From contig DKPB01000055.1 of the NCBI GenBank assembly GCA_002471015.1, forward strand, positions 67,061 to 131,060: DNA of 64,000 nt. The letters run 5' to 3'. Source of the DNA: Stenotrophomonas sp. UBA7346 (lineage in GTDB: Bacteria > Pseudomonadota > Gammaproteobacteria > Xanthomonadales > Xanthomonadaceae). The number at the start of each line of letters is the position of its first letter. The stretch's first letter is position 1. Positions 15,759 to 26,713 of the stretch are shown in pieces. Made by a program: the position numbers and the translations under genes. A model generated the notes under the pieces. That model saw only the letters and a list, made by a program, of their open reading frames with translations. It did no database searches and was not told the DNA's origin.

Positions 15759-17750
15759 ATGAACAACGCTGCGCCTGCGCAGCTCACATTCCGCGCGGTG
15801 GTACTTGCCGTCGTGCTGGCTGTGGTGCTGTCCGCCGCCAATGCTTACCTGGGCCTGTTCGCAGGCTTGACCATTGCTACCGCCATTCCGGCCGCCGTCG
15901 TTTCGATGGGCGTGCTGCGTCTGCTCGGTGGCGGCACCATTCTTGAGAACAACATCGTCCAGACCGGTGCTTCGGCCGGCTCGTCGATTGCCGCCGGCGT
16001 GATCTTCACGATCCCGGCGCTGGTGATCATGGGGTACTGGCCGGACTTCAAGTACTGGTGGGTGCTGGGTATCGCTGGCCTGGGTGGCCTGCTGGGCGTG
16101 CTGTTCTCGGTGCCGCTGCGGCGCTCGATGATCGTCGAGGATCCGCTTCCCTTCCCGGAAGGCAAGGCCGCCGCGGAAGTGCTCAAGGCCGGTGAAAACC
16201 CCGGCCCGGGCATGAAGATCCTGGGTATTTCGGCGGCCATCGGCGGCCTGGTGAAGCTGGCGGCAGCCTCGGGCCTGCGCATCTTCCCCGATGCCTGGGC
16301 ACAGGCCGCCTATGTGGGCAGCTCCAAGGTCACCGCCTTCATCGGCACCAACCTGTCGCCGGCGCTGCTGGGCGTGGGTTACATCGTCGGCCTGAACGTC
16401 GGCATCGTGGTGCTGTCCGGCTCCATCCTGTCCTGGCATATCGCCATTCCGCTGTACCAGGCGTTCTTCATGGGCACCAACCCGGAGCTGGCGGCGTCCA
16501 TCGCCAACGCCCCGGCCGCCGATGCGGCCTTTGCCATCTGGGGTTCGCAGATCCGTTACCTGGGCGTGGGCGCCATGCTGATCGGCGGCGTCTGGACCCT
16601 GTTCTCGCTGCGCAAGTCGCTGCTCAATGGCGTCAAGAGCGGTTTTGCCGCTGCGCGCAAGAGCAGTGGCCCGGCCCTGGCCGAGACCGAGCGCGACCTG
16701 CCGATGAAGTGGATGCTGATCGCGCTGATCGCCTTCACCCTGCCGCTGCTGGGTCTGTACCAGGCCATCGTCGGCCAATGGCACGTGTCGATCCCGATGA
16801 CCATCATCATGATCGTCGCCGGCTTCCTGTTCGTGTCGGTGTCGGCTTACCTGGCCGGTCTGATTGGTTCGTCCAACAACCCGGTCTCGGGCATCACCAT
16901 TTCCACCATCCTGTTTGCCTCGGTGGTGCTGGTGGCGCTGCTGGGCAAGGATGGTCTGGTTCCGGTTGGCGTTGGCGGCGCCCCGCTGGGCGCGGTGGCC
17001 GCGATCATGATCGGCGCGGTGGTCTGCTGTGCGGCCGCCGTTGGCGGTGACAACCTGCAGGACCTCAAGGCCGGCTATCTGGTCGGTGCCACGCCGTGGA
17101 AGCAGCAGCTGATGCTGGGTATCGGTGCATTCTCCTGCGCCCTGATCATGGCGCCGGTGCTGAACCTGCTGGCTCATGCCTACGGCATCGGCGCGCCGAC
17201 GGCTGAACACCCGAACTCGCTGGCCGCACCGCAGGCCAACCTGATGGCCTCGGTGGCCCGTGGTCTGTTTGGCGGCGAACTGCCGTGGACGATGATCGCG
17301 CTGGGCGCAGGCGTTGGCGCGGTGATCATTGCCGTTGACGAGTGGCTGAAGAAGAGCGGCAAGCGTTTCCGCGTGCCGGTGCTGGCTGCTGCCATTGGTA
17401 TCTACCTGCCGCTGGAACTGATGGTGCCGATCTTCCTGGGCGGCCTGCTGGCCCACCTGGTCGAGCGTTTCCACAAGCTGCGTGCCGACGATGAAGAAGG
17501 CCGCGACCGCGTGCACCGCCCGGGCGTGCTGTTTGCTGCCGGCCTGATCACCGGTGAGGCCTTGATGGGTATCGCCATCGCCGTGCCGATCGTGGTCAGT
17601 GGCAAGGGCGACATCCTGGCACTGCCGCTGGGCGGCTTTGCCGACACCTGGGCGACCTTGTCGGCCTGGGTGGGTCTGTTCGTGCTGTTCCTGGTTGGCC
17701 TGCTGCTGTACCGCATCGGCAAGAAGGGCGAGCCGGCGGCGAAGGCCTGA
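15759..17750 (+). CDS. OPT-family oligopeptide transporter
   Basis: 663 residues with about 16 hydrophobic segments. It contains the bacterial OPT core NNIVQTGASAGSSIAAGVIF and the EDPLPFPEGKAAAEVL motif after the next helix. The second half repeats the topology (GLIGSSNNPVSGITISTIL). OPT proteins take up oligopeptides or metal-siderophore-like conjugates; peptides seem likelier here because a POT importer is divergent and a secreted S9 peptidase follows. The ATG at 15759 follows a T-rich stretch, with no strong Shine-Dalgarno visible. Confidence 0.92.
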   Translation: MNNAAPAQLTFRAVVLAVVLAVVLSAANAYLGLFAGLTIATAIPAAVVSMGVLRLLGGGTILENNIVQTGASAGSSIAAGVIFTIPALVIMGYWPDFKYWWVLGIAGLGGLLGVLFSVPLRRSMIVEDPLPFPEGKAAAEVLKAGENPGPGMKILGISAAIGGLVKLAAASGLRIFPDAWAQAAYVGSSKVTAFIGTNLSPALLGVGYIVGLNVGIVVLSGSILSWHIAIPLYQAFFMGTNPELAASIANAPAADAAFAIWGSQIRYLGVGAMLIGGVWTLFSLRKSLLNGVKSGFAAARKSSGPALAETERDLPMKWMLIALIAFTLPLLGLYQAIVGQWHVSIPMTIIMIVAGFLFVSVSAYLAGLIGSSNNPVSGITISTILFASVVLVALLGKDGLVPVGVGGAPLGAVAAIMIGAVVCCAAAVGGDNLQDLKAGYLVGATPWKQQLMLGIGAFSCALIMAPVLNLLAHAYGIGAPTAEHPNSLAAPQANLMASVARGLFGGELPWTMIALGAGVGAVIIAVDEWLKKSGKRFRVPVLAAAIGIYLPLELMVPIFLGGLLAHLVERFHKLRADDEEGRDRVHRPGVLFAAGLITGEALMGIAIAVPIVVSGKGDILALPLGGFADTWATLSAWVGLFVLFLVGLLLYRIGKKGEPAAKA

Positions 17751-17755
17751 TTTTC

Positions 17756-17778
17756 CCTTCTCCCCTTGTGGGAGAAGG
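17756..17778 (+). repeat. REP-like hairpin after the OPT gene
   Basis: CCTTCTCCC-CTTGT-GGGAGAAGG forms a 9-bp perfect stem six bases after the stop codon, and it is followed by GTGCCCGAAGGGCGG. The same family recurs at 48.1-48.3 kb. It may stabilise or terminate the OPT transcript. Confidence 0.75.
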
Positions 17779-17832
17779 TGCCCGAAGGGCGGAAGAGGGG
17801 AGCTTTTGGTTTTGAGTTGGCCGGGGCTTGGA

Positions 17833-17868
17833 GCCAAAGCCAAAGCCAAAGCCAAAGCCAAAGCCAAA
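17833..17868. repeat. Six tandem copies of GCCAAA
   Basis: Hexamer GCCAAA repeated six times without error inside the OPT/S9-peptidase intergenic region. It is likely slippage-prone. No coding frame uses it. Confidence 0.9.
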
Positions 17869-17952
17869 GCACCCCTCCCCAGCCCTCCCCTTGGCCTGCG
17901 GCCAAAGGGAGGGGGCTCAAGCCAAAGCCGCCCTTGGGCGGCTTTGCTGTTT
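17862..17952 (+). repeat. 91-bp intergenic repeat, copy 1 (contains a terminator)
   Basis: Copy 1 of a nearly identical 91-bp module that recurs at 18069-18159. It contains CCTCCCCTTGGCC / GGCCAAAGGGAGGGG and ends in the hairpin AAAGCCGCCC-TT-GGGCGGCTTT (17924-17945), followed by GCTGTTTTT. Intrinsic terminator for the OPT gene is the simplest role. Confidence 0.8.
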
Positions 17953-18068
17953 TTCTCTTCTCCCGCTTGCGGGGGAACAAAGGGCCTGCCCCCGCGAAGG
18001 CGGGGGTGCCCGAAGGGCGGATGGGGGGAGTTTTTGATTTTGACTTGGCAGGAGGCTTGAAGCTTTAG

Positions 18069-18159
18069 AGCCAAAGCACCCCTCCCCAACCCTCCCCTTG
18101 GCCTGCGGCCAAAGGGAGGGGGCTCAGGTCTAAGCCGCCCTTGGGCGGCTTTGCTGTTT
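18069..18159 (+). repeat. 91-bp intergenic repeat, copy 2 (contains a terminator)
   Basis: Second copy of the module at 17862, 207 bp away. It differs at only a few bases (for example CTCAGGTCTAAGCC against CTCAAGCCAAAGCC). Its hairpin AAGCCGCCC-TT-GGGCGGCTT is at 18132-18151. The spacer between the copies contains another GC-rich REP-like hairpin region. Confidence 0.8.
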
Positions 18160-18249
18160 GCGGCGGTTGCCGGGCCATGACTTCAAGCCTTTGCAGTGGG
18201 GCAGGCTGGACGCCTAACATCGGGGTTTGTCTTTGCCTGGGAGTTGCCC

Positions 18250-20310
<2,061 letters not shown>

Positions 20311-20409
20311 GCAGGTGAGGAAGGGCGTGCCATTGGCGCGCCCTTCTTTGCAGCGGGGAGTGCATTACTGGCCCTCCATCGTTGCGATGATCGCAAAGGA
20401 GAATGCGCA

Positions 20410-20640
20410 ATGGGAATGTTCAGTATCTGGCACTGGTTGATCCTGCTGTTTCTGTTCGCCGTTGCTGCCAGCCTGGTTGGCCTGATCGTCTGGTTCGCCA
20501 AGCGCTCGTCCAAGGCCCCTGGCAGCCCGGTGGCAAGCGCGCAGAAGCGCCTGCAGCAGCTGGAAGAATTGCGTGCACAAGGCCTCATCAGCAATGAGGA
20601 ATACGCCAGGCAGCGTGCGGCCATCGTCACCGGGCTGTGA
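20410..20640 (+). CDS. SHOCT-domain small membrane protein
   Basis: 76 residues. There is one transmembrane helix at residues 7-29 (WHWLILLFLFAVAASLVGLIVWF) and a C-terminal SHOCT motif at about 44-74 (QKRLQQLEELRAQGLISNEE then YARQRAAIVTGL). AAGGAG lies about 9 bases upstream. SHOCT is a short oligomerisation domain; a specific role is unknown. Confidence 0.88.
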   Translation: MGMFSIWHWLILLFLFAVAASLVGLIVWFAKRSSKAPGSPVASAQKRLQQLEELRAQGLISNEEYARQRAAIVTGL

Positions 20641-20829
20641 GCCGGGTGCGGCTGGATGCTGGCGGTTGCGGAAGTGTTTGACTCCGGCCTGGAGGGCTGG
20701 CGAGCGGCGACGGATGCGCCCGTGTGTCCCGTCCTGCGCAAGTGCTGTCTCCGTTCCGGTGCGGTGTGTCTGCAGGTTCCATCCATGGGCAAGGGGTTTG
20801 CCCACATACACGCATCAAGGGGATAGACG

Positions 20830-22083
20830 ATGATGGCAGCCGCAACAGGCGCACTCATCAGCAATGACATCATCGTGTTCGGCCTGATCGCCGCCACGCT
20901 GGGGGTTATTTTCTGGACGTCGGGCAGCAGCAACCCGCTGCTGAAGAAGTTCTACAGCTTTGTGCCGGCGTTGTTGCTGTGCTACTTCATACCGGGTGTG
21001 TACAACACCTTCGGCTTGATCGATGGTGAAACCACCAAGCTCTACAACCCGATCGCGCGCGATGTGTTCCTGCCAGCCGCGCTGGTGTTGTTGACGCTGT
21101 CCATCGACCTGAAGGGCATCCTCGGCCTGGGCTGGAAGATGCTGGCCATGTACGTGGCGGCGGTGCTGAGCATCATGCTGGGTGCGGTGGTGGCCTTCCA
21201 GCTGATGGCCTGGCTGCATCCGGAGACCGTGGCAGGTAGCACCTGGGGCGGCATGGCGGCGCTGGCCGGCAGCTGGATCGGTGGCGGTGCCAATATGCTG
21301 GCGATGAAGGAAATCTTCGAAGTCGACGCCACCACCTTCGGCCAGTTTGCGGTGGTGGACGTGGGCGTGGGCTATGTATGGATGGCGGTGCTGATCTTCT
21401 TCGCCTCGCGTGCGCCGGCCATGGACAAGCGCAGCGGTGCCGACACCACGGCACTGGATGACCTGCGCGACCGGGTTGCCAACTACCAGGCGCAACATGC
21501 GCGTATTCCTGCACTGGGCGACCTGATGGTGATGGCCGGCATCGCGTTTGGTGCGGTGGCGCTTTCGCATGGCCTGGCCGCTCCGTTGGCCAACTGGTTT
21601 GCTTCCAATGTCAGCTGGTCCAGCTCGGTGAGCATGGACAAGCCTTTTGTCTGGGTGGTGTTGCTGGCCACCTTCATTGGTCTTGGCTTGAGCTTTACCC
21701 GCGCCCGCGAGCTGGAGGGCGTCGGCGCGTCGAAGTGGGGCTCGATGTTCCTGTACTTCCTGATCGCCTGCATCGGCATGCAGATGGATCTATTGGCCCT
21801 GCTGGAAAAGCCCTGGCTGTTCGCGCTGGGCGTGCTGTGGATCGGCGTGCACATCGTGCTGCTGTGGCTGGCCGGCAAGCTGCTGAAGGTGCCGTTCTTC
21901 TATTTCGCCATTGCATCGCAGAGCAATATCGGTGGCCCGGCCTCAGCGCCCGTATTGGCGACCGCCTTCCATCCGGCCTTGGCGCCGGTAGGCGTGTTGT
22001 TGGGCACCTTGGGCTATGCGGTGGGTACGGGTGCGGCCTATGTGGTCGGGATTACCTTGCGGGCGATGGCTGGGGCGGGGTGA
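20830..22083 (+). CDS. DUF819 (YjcL-like) multi-pass membrane protein, paralogue 1
   Basis: 417 residues with about 11 hydrophobic segments. Conserved blocks include VPALLLCYFIPG, NPIARDVFLPAALVLLTLSI and MAALAGSWIGGGANMLAMKE. It is a paralogue of the product at 22419, and the two align from end to end. DUF819 proteins have an arrangement reminiscent of sodium-dependent or carboxylate transporters but have no firm function. ATG at 20830 is followed at once by a second ATG. Confidence 0.85.
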   Translation: MMAAATGALISNDIIVFGLIAATLGVIFWTSGSSNPLLKKFYSFVPALLLCYFIPGVYNTFGLIDGETTKLYNPIARDVFLPAALVLLTLSIDLKGILGLGWKMLAMYVAAVLSIMLGAVVAFQLMAWLHPETVAGSTWGGMAALAGSWIGGGANMLAMKEIFEVDATTFGQFAVVDVGVGYVWMAVLIFFASRAPAMDKRSGADTTALDDLRDRVANYQAQHARIPALGDLMVMAGIAFGAVALSHGLAAPLANWFASNVSWSSSVSMDKPFVWVVLLATFIGLGLSFTRARELEGVGASKWGSMFLYFLIACIGMQMDLLALLEKPWLFALGVLWIGVHIVLLWLAGKLLKVPFFYFAIASQSNIGGPASAPVLATAFHPALAPVGVLLGTLGYAVGTGAAYVVGITLRAMAGAG

Positions 22084-22189
22084 TCCCCAGCGCGCTGCGC
22101 GCTTCCCCCGCTCCGCGCCCCAGCCCTTGCGCTGGCGCAAGGGCGTTCAAGGCGCAGCGAACCTTTGGTTCGCAAGCTGCGCCTTTCAC

Positions 22190-22272
22190 CCCGCAAGGGG
22201 AGAGGGGCTTTGAAGCACTGCGAGCGCAAGCATTGCCAGCAATTGCAGCTGCAGCCCCTCTCCCCTTGCGGG
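22190..22272. repeat. Paired REP with 20-bp perfect inverted arms
   Basis: Left arm 22190-22209 (CCCGCAAGGGGAGAGGGGCT) and right arm 22253-22272 are perfect inverse complements, separated by 43 bases. This is the head-to-tail/inverted REP doublet style. It fills most of the gap between the two DUF819 genes. Confidence 0.88.
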
Positions 22273-22361
22273 AGAGGGGTTGGGGAGAGGGGGAAGGCGC
22301 GCAGCGCTGCTCTCGCTGAACAAGACCCCCTGTCCACCACCATGCTAGGCTCCACCTACCC

Positions 22362-22391
22362 ACGCCACGTCACCAACGTGGCGTTTTTATT
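22362..22391 (+). terminator. Intrinsic terminator or attenuator before DUF819 paralogue 2
   Basis: Stem ACGCCACG (22362-22369) pairs with CGTGGCGT (22377-22384) around a 7-base loop and is followed by TTTTATTT. It lies only 28 bases before the next ATG, so it either ends the upstream transcript or acts as a leader attenuator for the second gene. Confidence 0.75.
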
Positions 22392-22418
22392 TCCCTTCGA
22401 TCGACAGGAACAGGCCTT

Positions 22419-23669
22419 ATGCCGACCGAACCCAGCACCGCCCTCATTACCAACGACATCGTCGGCCTCGGCCTGATCGCAGCCACCCTGGCCCTGATCT
22501 TCTGGCTGGCCAGTGGCCCCACGCCTTTCTGGAAGAAGGTGTTCGCCTGGGTGCCGGCACTGCTGCTGTGCTACTTCATCCCGGCCATCTACAACACTAC
22601 CGGCCTGATCGACGGCCACGGCACCAAGCTCTACAACCCGATTGCCCGCGACGTGCTGTTGCCGGCGGCGCTGGTGCTGCTCACCCTCTCCATCGACCTG
22701 AAAGGCATTGCCCGACTGGGGCCCAAGCTGCTGGTGATGTTCGTTACCGGCACCGTCGGCATTGTGCTGGGTGCAGCGGTGTCGTTCCAGGTGATGAAGT
22801 TCATCCATCCGGAAACCGTGGCCGGCGATACCTGGGCCGGCATGGCCGCATTGGCCGGCAGCTGGATCGGTGGCGGCGCCAACATGGCCGCCATGCGCGA
22901 GACCTTCAACGTCGATGCCACCACCTTCGGTCAGATCGCGGTGGTCGACGTGGCCTGCGCCAGCCTGTGGATGGCGGTGCTGTTGTGGCTGGCCGGCCGC
23001 TCGCAGGCGATCGATGTCAAGAGCGGTGCTGATACCTCGGCCATCGACGACATGAAACGCCGCATCGCCGAGTATGAAGCCAAGAGCGCGCGTAATCCCA
23101 GCCTGACCGACCTGATGGTGATAGTCGGCGTTGGCCTGGGCGTGGTGGGCCTGGCGCATGCATTGGCGACACCGCTGGCCGCCTGGTTTGGTGCGAACGT
23201 GAGCTGGGCCAGCCGCGCCTCGCTGGATTCGGCGTTCGTGTGGGTGGTGATGCTGTCCACCATCTCCGGGCTGCTGTTGAGCTTTACCCGTGCGCGCAAC
23301 CTGGAGGCGGCCGGTGCTTCCAAGATCGGCACCTTGTTCCTGTACTTCCTGATTGCCTGCATCGGCATGCAGATGGACCTGCTGTCGCTGGCCGATCGTC
23401 CCTGGCTGTTCCTGCTGGGCGTGATCTGGATGGGCGTGCATATCGGCCTGCTGTACGTGGTGGGGCGGATGCTGCGTACGCCGCTGTTCTTCTTCGCGAT
23501 TGGTTCGCAGGGCAATATCGGCGCGGCCGCATCGGCGCCGGTGGTGGCCGCTGCCTTCCATCCCACGCTGGCGCCGGTGGGCGTGCTGCTGGGCACGGTG
23601 GGTTATGCCACCGGCACGGTGATCGCCTACATGACCGGCCTGATGCTGAAGTGGATGGCCGGCGCCTGA
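22419..23669 (+). CDS. DUF819 (YjcL-like) multi-pass membrane protein, paralogue 2
   Basis: 416 residues, same topology as the product at 20830 and clearly a tandem duplicate: VPALLLCYFIPAIYNTTGLI, NPIARDVLLPAALVLLTLSI and AALAGSWIGGGANMAAMRET match block for block. Divergence is strongest in the hydrophilic loop at about residues 195-225. Retention of both copies suggests different substrates or a heteromeric complex. Confidence 0.85.
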   Translation: MPTEPSTALITNDIVGLGLIAATLALIFWLASGPTPFWKKVFAWVPALLLCYFIPAIYNTTGLIDGHGTKLYNPIARDVLLPAALVLLTLSIDLKGIARLGPKLLVMFVTGTVGIVLGAAVSFQVMKFIHPETVAGDTWAGMAALAGSWIGGGANMAAMRETFNVDATTFGQIAVVDVACASLWMAVLLWLAGRSQAIDVKSGADTSAIDDMKRRIAEYEAKSARNPSLTDLMVIVGVGLGVVGLAHALATPLAAWFGANVSWASRASLDSAFVWVVMLSTISGLLLSFTRARNLEAAGASKIGTLFLYFLIACIGMQMDLLSLADRPWLFLLGVIWMGVHIGLLYVVGRMLRTPLFFFAIGSQGNIGAAASAPVVAAAFHPTLAPVGVLLGTVGYATGTVIAYMTGLMLKWMAGA

Positions 23670-23769
23670 TGGCAGCGGCGCGTTGCTTGGCGCTGCGCGC
23701 AGGCCAAGCGTCAACCGCAGCGGCGGGGCCTGGTGCCCCGCCGTTTCTGCTTGTTGGCACTGCGATGCG

Positions 23770-24702
23770 TCAAGCAACCGCCGGGGCAGGGTAGAGCTGG
23801 TTGATCAGACGCCCGGCAATGAAATCGATGAACACCCGCACGCGCGGTGAGCGCGAGGCATGCGCCGGCCACACCAGCGAGATACTGCCGCTCTGCCAGG
23901 CATGATCCTGCAGCAGCGGGTGCAGGCGACCCGCCTGGATGTCCTCGCGCACCATGTATTCCGGTGCCTGCAGGATGCCCCAGCCGGCCACGGCGGTGAC
24001 CACCAGTGCCTCCCCGTCGTTCAGGCTGACGACCGACGCTGGCTTGACGCCGAGTACGCCGTCGCTGAATTTCCAGGCTTCCAGTCGCGCGTTGTGGGAA
24101 TGCCGGTACTGGATGCAGCAATGCTGCACCAGATCGGCGGGCAGCTGCGGTCGGCCGTGTTTGGCGAGGTAGCGGGGTGCCGCGCAGGTGGTGAGATGCA
24201 TCGGGCCCAGGCGACGCGCCTGCAGACCGGAATCCTCCAGCTCGCCGGGCCACAGTGCCAGGTCATAGCCTTCCTCGACCAGATCGACGCGGCCGCTGTC
24301 CAAGCTGATGTTGATCATCACCTCGGGGTAGAGCGTGTGGAAATCGAGCAGTGCGGGCAGCACGAAGCGACGTCCCAGCAGGGTGGGGACGCTGACCTTC
24401 AGGCGTCCGCGCGGCGTGGTCTCCTGCAGGCGCATTTCGCGCTCTGCGTCCTGCAGGTCCTTCAATACCTTGGTGACGTGCTGGTACAACACTTCGCCCT
24501 CGCCGGTGAGGGCCAGTGCACGGGTTGTGCGGTTCAGCACGCGCATGCCAAGGCGCAGTTCCAGCCGGTCGACTGCTTTGCCCACAGCAGACGCCGACAA
24601 GCCCAGGCGACGGCCCGCTGCTGAAAAACTGCCGGCGTCCACCGCAGTGGCGAACGCCAGCAGGCCATTGAGTGACTCCAGCGACGACAGGGTTGCGGAC
24701 AT
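23770..24702 (-). CDS. LysR-family transcriptional regulator
   Basis: 310 residues. It has an N-terminal HTH (LLAFATAVDAGSFSAAGRRL, then SAVGKAVDRLELRLGMRVLN) and a substrate-binding domain typical of the CrgA/PA2206-like branch (RGRLKVSVPTLLGRRFVLPA, VVTAVAGWGILQAPEYMV). It is divergent, 144 bases away, from the GMC oxidoreductase/aldehyde dehydrogenase operon and is the obvious candidate for its regulator. The inducer is unknown. Confidence 0.9.
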   Translation of the reverse strand: MSATLSSLESLNGLLAFATAVDAGSFSAAGRRLGLSASAVGKAVDRLELRLGMRVLNRTTRALALTGEGEVLYQHVTKVLKDLQDAEREMRLQETTPRGRLKVSVPTLLGRRFVLPALLDFHTLYPEVMINISLDSGRVDLVEEGYDLALWPGELEDSGLQARRLGPMHLTTCAAPRYLAKHGRPQLPADLVQHCCIQYRHSHNARLEAWKFSDGVLGVKPASVVSLNDGEALVVTAVAGWGILQAPEYMVREDIQAGRLHPLLQDHAWQSGSISLVWPAHASRSPRVRVFIDFIAGRLINQLYPAPAVA

Positions 24703-24846
24703 TGTTTCCGGACTATCCCGAGCATGACGGTGGTTCCGCGCGTGTGCCGATTGGCCGACGATGATTGCGTCGCCCTGACCGTATCGCAGCTCGCATGGCG
24801 TGGCGGCACAGCGGCATCAGGGACATCGCGGATGGAGGCATTTTCC

Positions 24847-26433
24847 ATGGCAGGCCAACATTATTCTTGGGGTACAGTGCACCGCGCGCTGCGCAACAGC
24901 GCTGCACCTTTCACCGAGGAGGCGGTGCCGTCCCATGACGTGGTGATCGTGGGCGGTGGTTCGGCGGGTGCGGTGCTGGCAAGCAGGCTGAGTGAGGACG
25001 CTTACCGGCGCGTGTTGTTGATCGAGGCAGGTCCCAGCTACCCCCCCGACGCCTATCCCGATGCCGTCCGCCTGCAGAACATCATCGGTGGCGATGCGGC
25101 CCATGATTGGGGCTTCGCATCCGAGCCGGGTTGGCAGGACGTGAGTGTGGCGGTGCCGCGCGGCAAGGTGCTGGGCGGCTGCTCGGCAGTAAACGCCGGT
25201 GTCGCCATGCGCGCGCCGGCAGGTGATTTCGCTCGATGGACCCGTGCCGGTCTGCCGCATTGGACGCCGCAGGATGTGCTGCCGTTCTTCCGCAAGAGTG
25301 AGCGTACCCTGTTTGGTGACGATGCCTGGCATGGACGCGCGGGGCCGTGGCCGATCCACCAGTTGCAGGAAGACGAAGTGTCGGACATGCAACGGGCCTT
25401 CATCGCTTCGGCCGAGTTGGCCGGGTTTGCACGCGTGCGGGATTTCAATGGTGTGCAGCCCTTCGGCGTGGGGCCCTACCCGATGAACAACCGCATGGGC
25501 CAGCGCTTGAACACCGGCATGACCTATCTTTCGTTGCAGGTAAGGCAGCGGCCCAACCTGCAGATACGCAGCCAGACCCTGGTGGACAGGGTAGAAACCA
25601 ACAACGGCCGAGCAACGGCGGTGGTGCTTGCAAACGGCGAACGTATTGCCGGCGACCAGATCGTGCTCAGCGCCGGTGCCTATGGCACCCCGGCCATCCT
25701 GCTGCGTTCGGGCATCGGCCCGGCGCAGGACCTGCAGGCCCTGAGTATCGATGTTGTCGCCGACCTGCCGGTGGGGCAGCGCCTGCAGGAGCATCCGTTC
25801 TACTACACCACCTGGGCGGCCCGGCCTACCGAGTTGGGCCTGCCGGTGCCGCCGGTCGGCGCCATCCTGTGGACGCAGTCGTCCATGGCCAATGCTGGTG
25901 AAGGCGATCTGCATGTGTCGGCTGTGCACTACGGTGACCCGGAAAGCTCGCCGACGGGGGCCGTTTTTGTACTGGCGCTCGCGCTGACCCGGCCACGTTC
26001 GCGTGGCTGCGTGCGCCTGCGTTCGCGCGCGCCAGCCGATGCACCGCGGATCGCCCTCAACCTGCTGGGGGAGGCCGAGGACCGCCGCCTGATGGTGGAA
26101 GGCATCGAGATCATCCGGCGGATTGCCAGCAAGGGACCATTGGCACGGATGATCGCCGAAGAACTGGTGCCAGGTGCCATGCTGGTCGGCCGGCATACGC
26201 TGGAAGCGGCGCTGCCATTGGCACTGGATATCTACCACCACCCCACTTCGACGGCCCCGATGGGCGGTGACGATGACCCGCATGCGGTCACCGACTACCA
26301 GGGGCGTGTGCGCGGCATGGAGGGCCTGCGGGTGGCTGATGCGTCCTGCTTTCCCGATGTGCCCTGCGTGGCCACCAACCCTACTGTGATCATGTTGGCC
26401 GAGCGCGTCAGCCAGTGGTTGCGGGATGCCTGA
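24847..26433 (+). CDS. GMC-family FAD-dependent alcohol/choline-type dehydrogenase
   Basis: Oxidises an alcohol to an aldehyde with FAD. The start at 24847 has GGAGG with an 8-base spacer; a longer upstream frame has no such site. This gives 528 residues. The FAD-binding motif is VVIVGGGSAGAVLASRL near residue 30. GMC signature 1 is RGKVLGGCSAVNAGV, signature 2 is GAYGTPAILLRSGIGP, and the C-terminal catalytic pair region is YHHPTSTAPMGG … NPTVIMLAE. The next gene but one is an aldehyde dehydrogenase, so the pair probably turns an alcohol into an acid. The substrate is not evident; no betaine genes are near. Confidence 0.92.
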   Translation: MAGQHYSWGTVHRALRNSAAPFTEEAVPSHDVVIVGGGSAGAVLASRLSEDAYRRVLLIEAGPSYPPDAYPDAVRLQNIIGGDAAHDWGFASEPGWQDVSVAVPRGKVLGGCSAVNAGVAMRAPAGDFARWTRAGLPHWTPQDVLPFFRKSERTLFGDDAWHGRAGPWPIHQLQEDEVSDMQRAFIASAELAGFARVRDFNGVQPFGVGPYPMNNRMGQRLNTGMTYLSLQVRQRPNLQIRSQTLVDRVETNNGRATAVVLANGERIAGDQIVLSAGAYGTPAILLRSGIGPAQDLQALSIDVVADLPVGQRLQEHPFYYTTWAARPTELGLPVPPVGAILWTQSSMANAGEGDLHVSAVHYGDPESSPTGAVFVLALALTRPRSRGCVRLRSRAPADAPRIALNLLGEAEDRRLMVEGIEIIRRIASKGPLARMIAEELVPGAMLVGRHTLEAALPLALDIYHHPTSTAPMGGDDDPHAVTDYQGRVRGMEGLRVADASCFPDVPCVATNPTVIMLAERVSQWLRDA

Positions 26434-26713
26434 CATGGCCAACCGCGGCTGGCGCTTGTTCAATGCCAGGAAGACCCTGCAGGCATGGTTGGCGGTGTAT
26501 CCGTGCGTGCTCCTTTTCCTCGCCTTGTTCGGGCGGCAGCTCGCCCACTGGCCGTTGCCGCTGCGGCTGTTGGTATCGACGGCGGTGATCGTGCCGGTGG
26601 TGGTGAACATCACAGCGCCTTTGGTCGAGCGCTCCCTTGACTGGTTATTGCGGGTGTCCGGCAGGCCCGGCACGGGGGCGACTGCCGAGCAAGGCAAAGA
26701 GGAACAGCCATGA
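26426..26713 (+). CDS. Small two-helix membrane protein
   Basis: 95 residues overlapping the end of the GMC gene by 8 bases; an ATG at 26435, just after that stop, is an alternative start. Two hydrophobic helices lie at about residues 20-37 (AWLAVYPCVLLFLALFG) and 47-67 (LRLLVSTAVIVPVVVNITAP), followed by a charged tail. Similar small proteins occur with antibiotic-biosynthesis-monooxygenase-like or oxidoreductase genes, with no proven function. The stop overlaps the aldehyde dehydrogenase start as ATGA. Confidence 0.75.
   Translation: MPDMANRGWRLFNARKTLQAWLAVYPCVLLFLALFGRQLAHWPLPLRLLVSTAVIVPVVVNITAPLVERSLDWLLRVSGRPGTGATAEQGKEEQP

Noticed and set aside
17833..17868. Hexamer run considered as a CRISPR array or coding repeat
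   Set aside because: Units are contiguous with no spacers, no cas genes are near, and no frame through it is plausible.
15708..18089. A 793-codon open frame on the minus strand, opposite the OPT gene
   Set aside because: Its composition (His, Gln, Arg, Asp rich) is the mirror of a GC-rich membrane-protein gene. The plus-strand OPT motifs are unmistakable.
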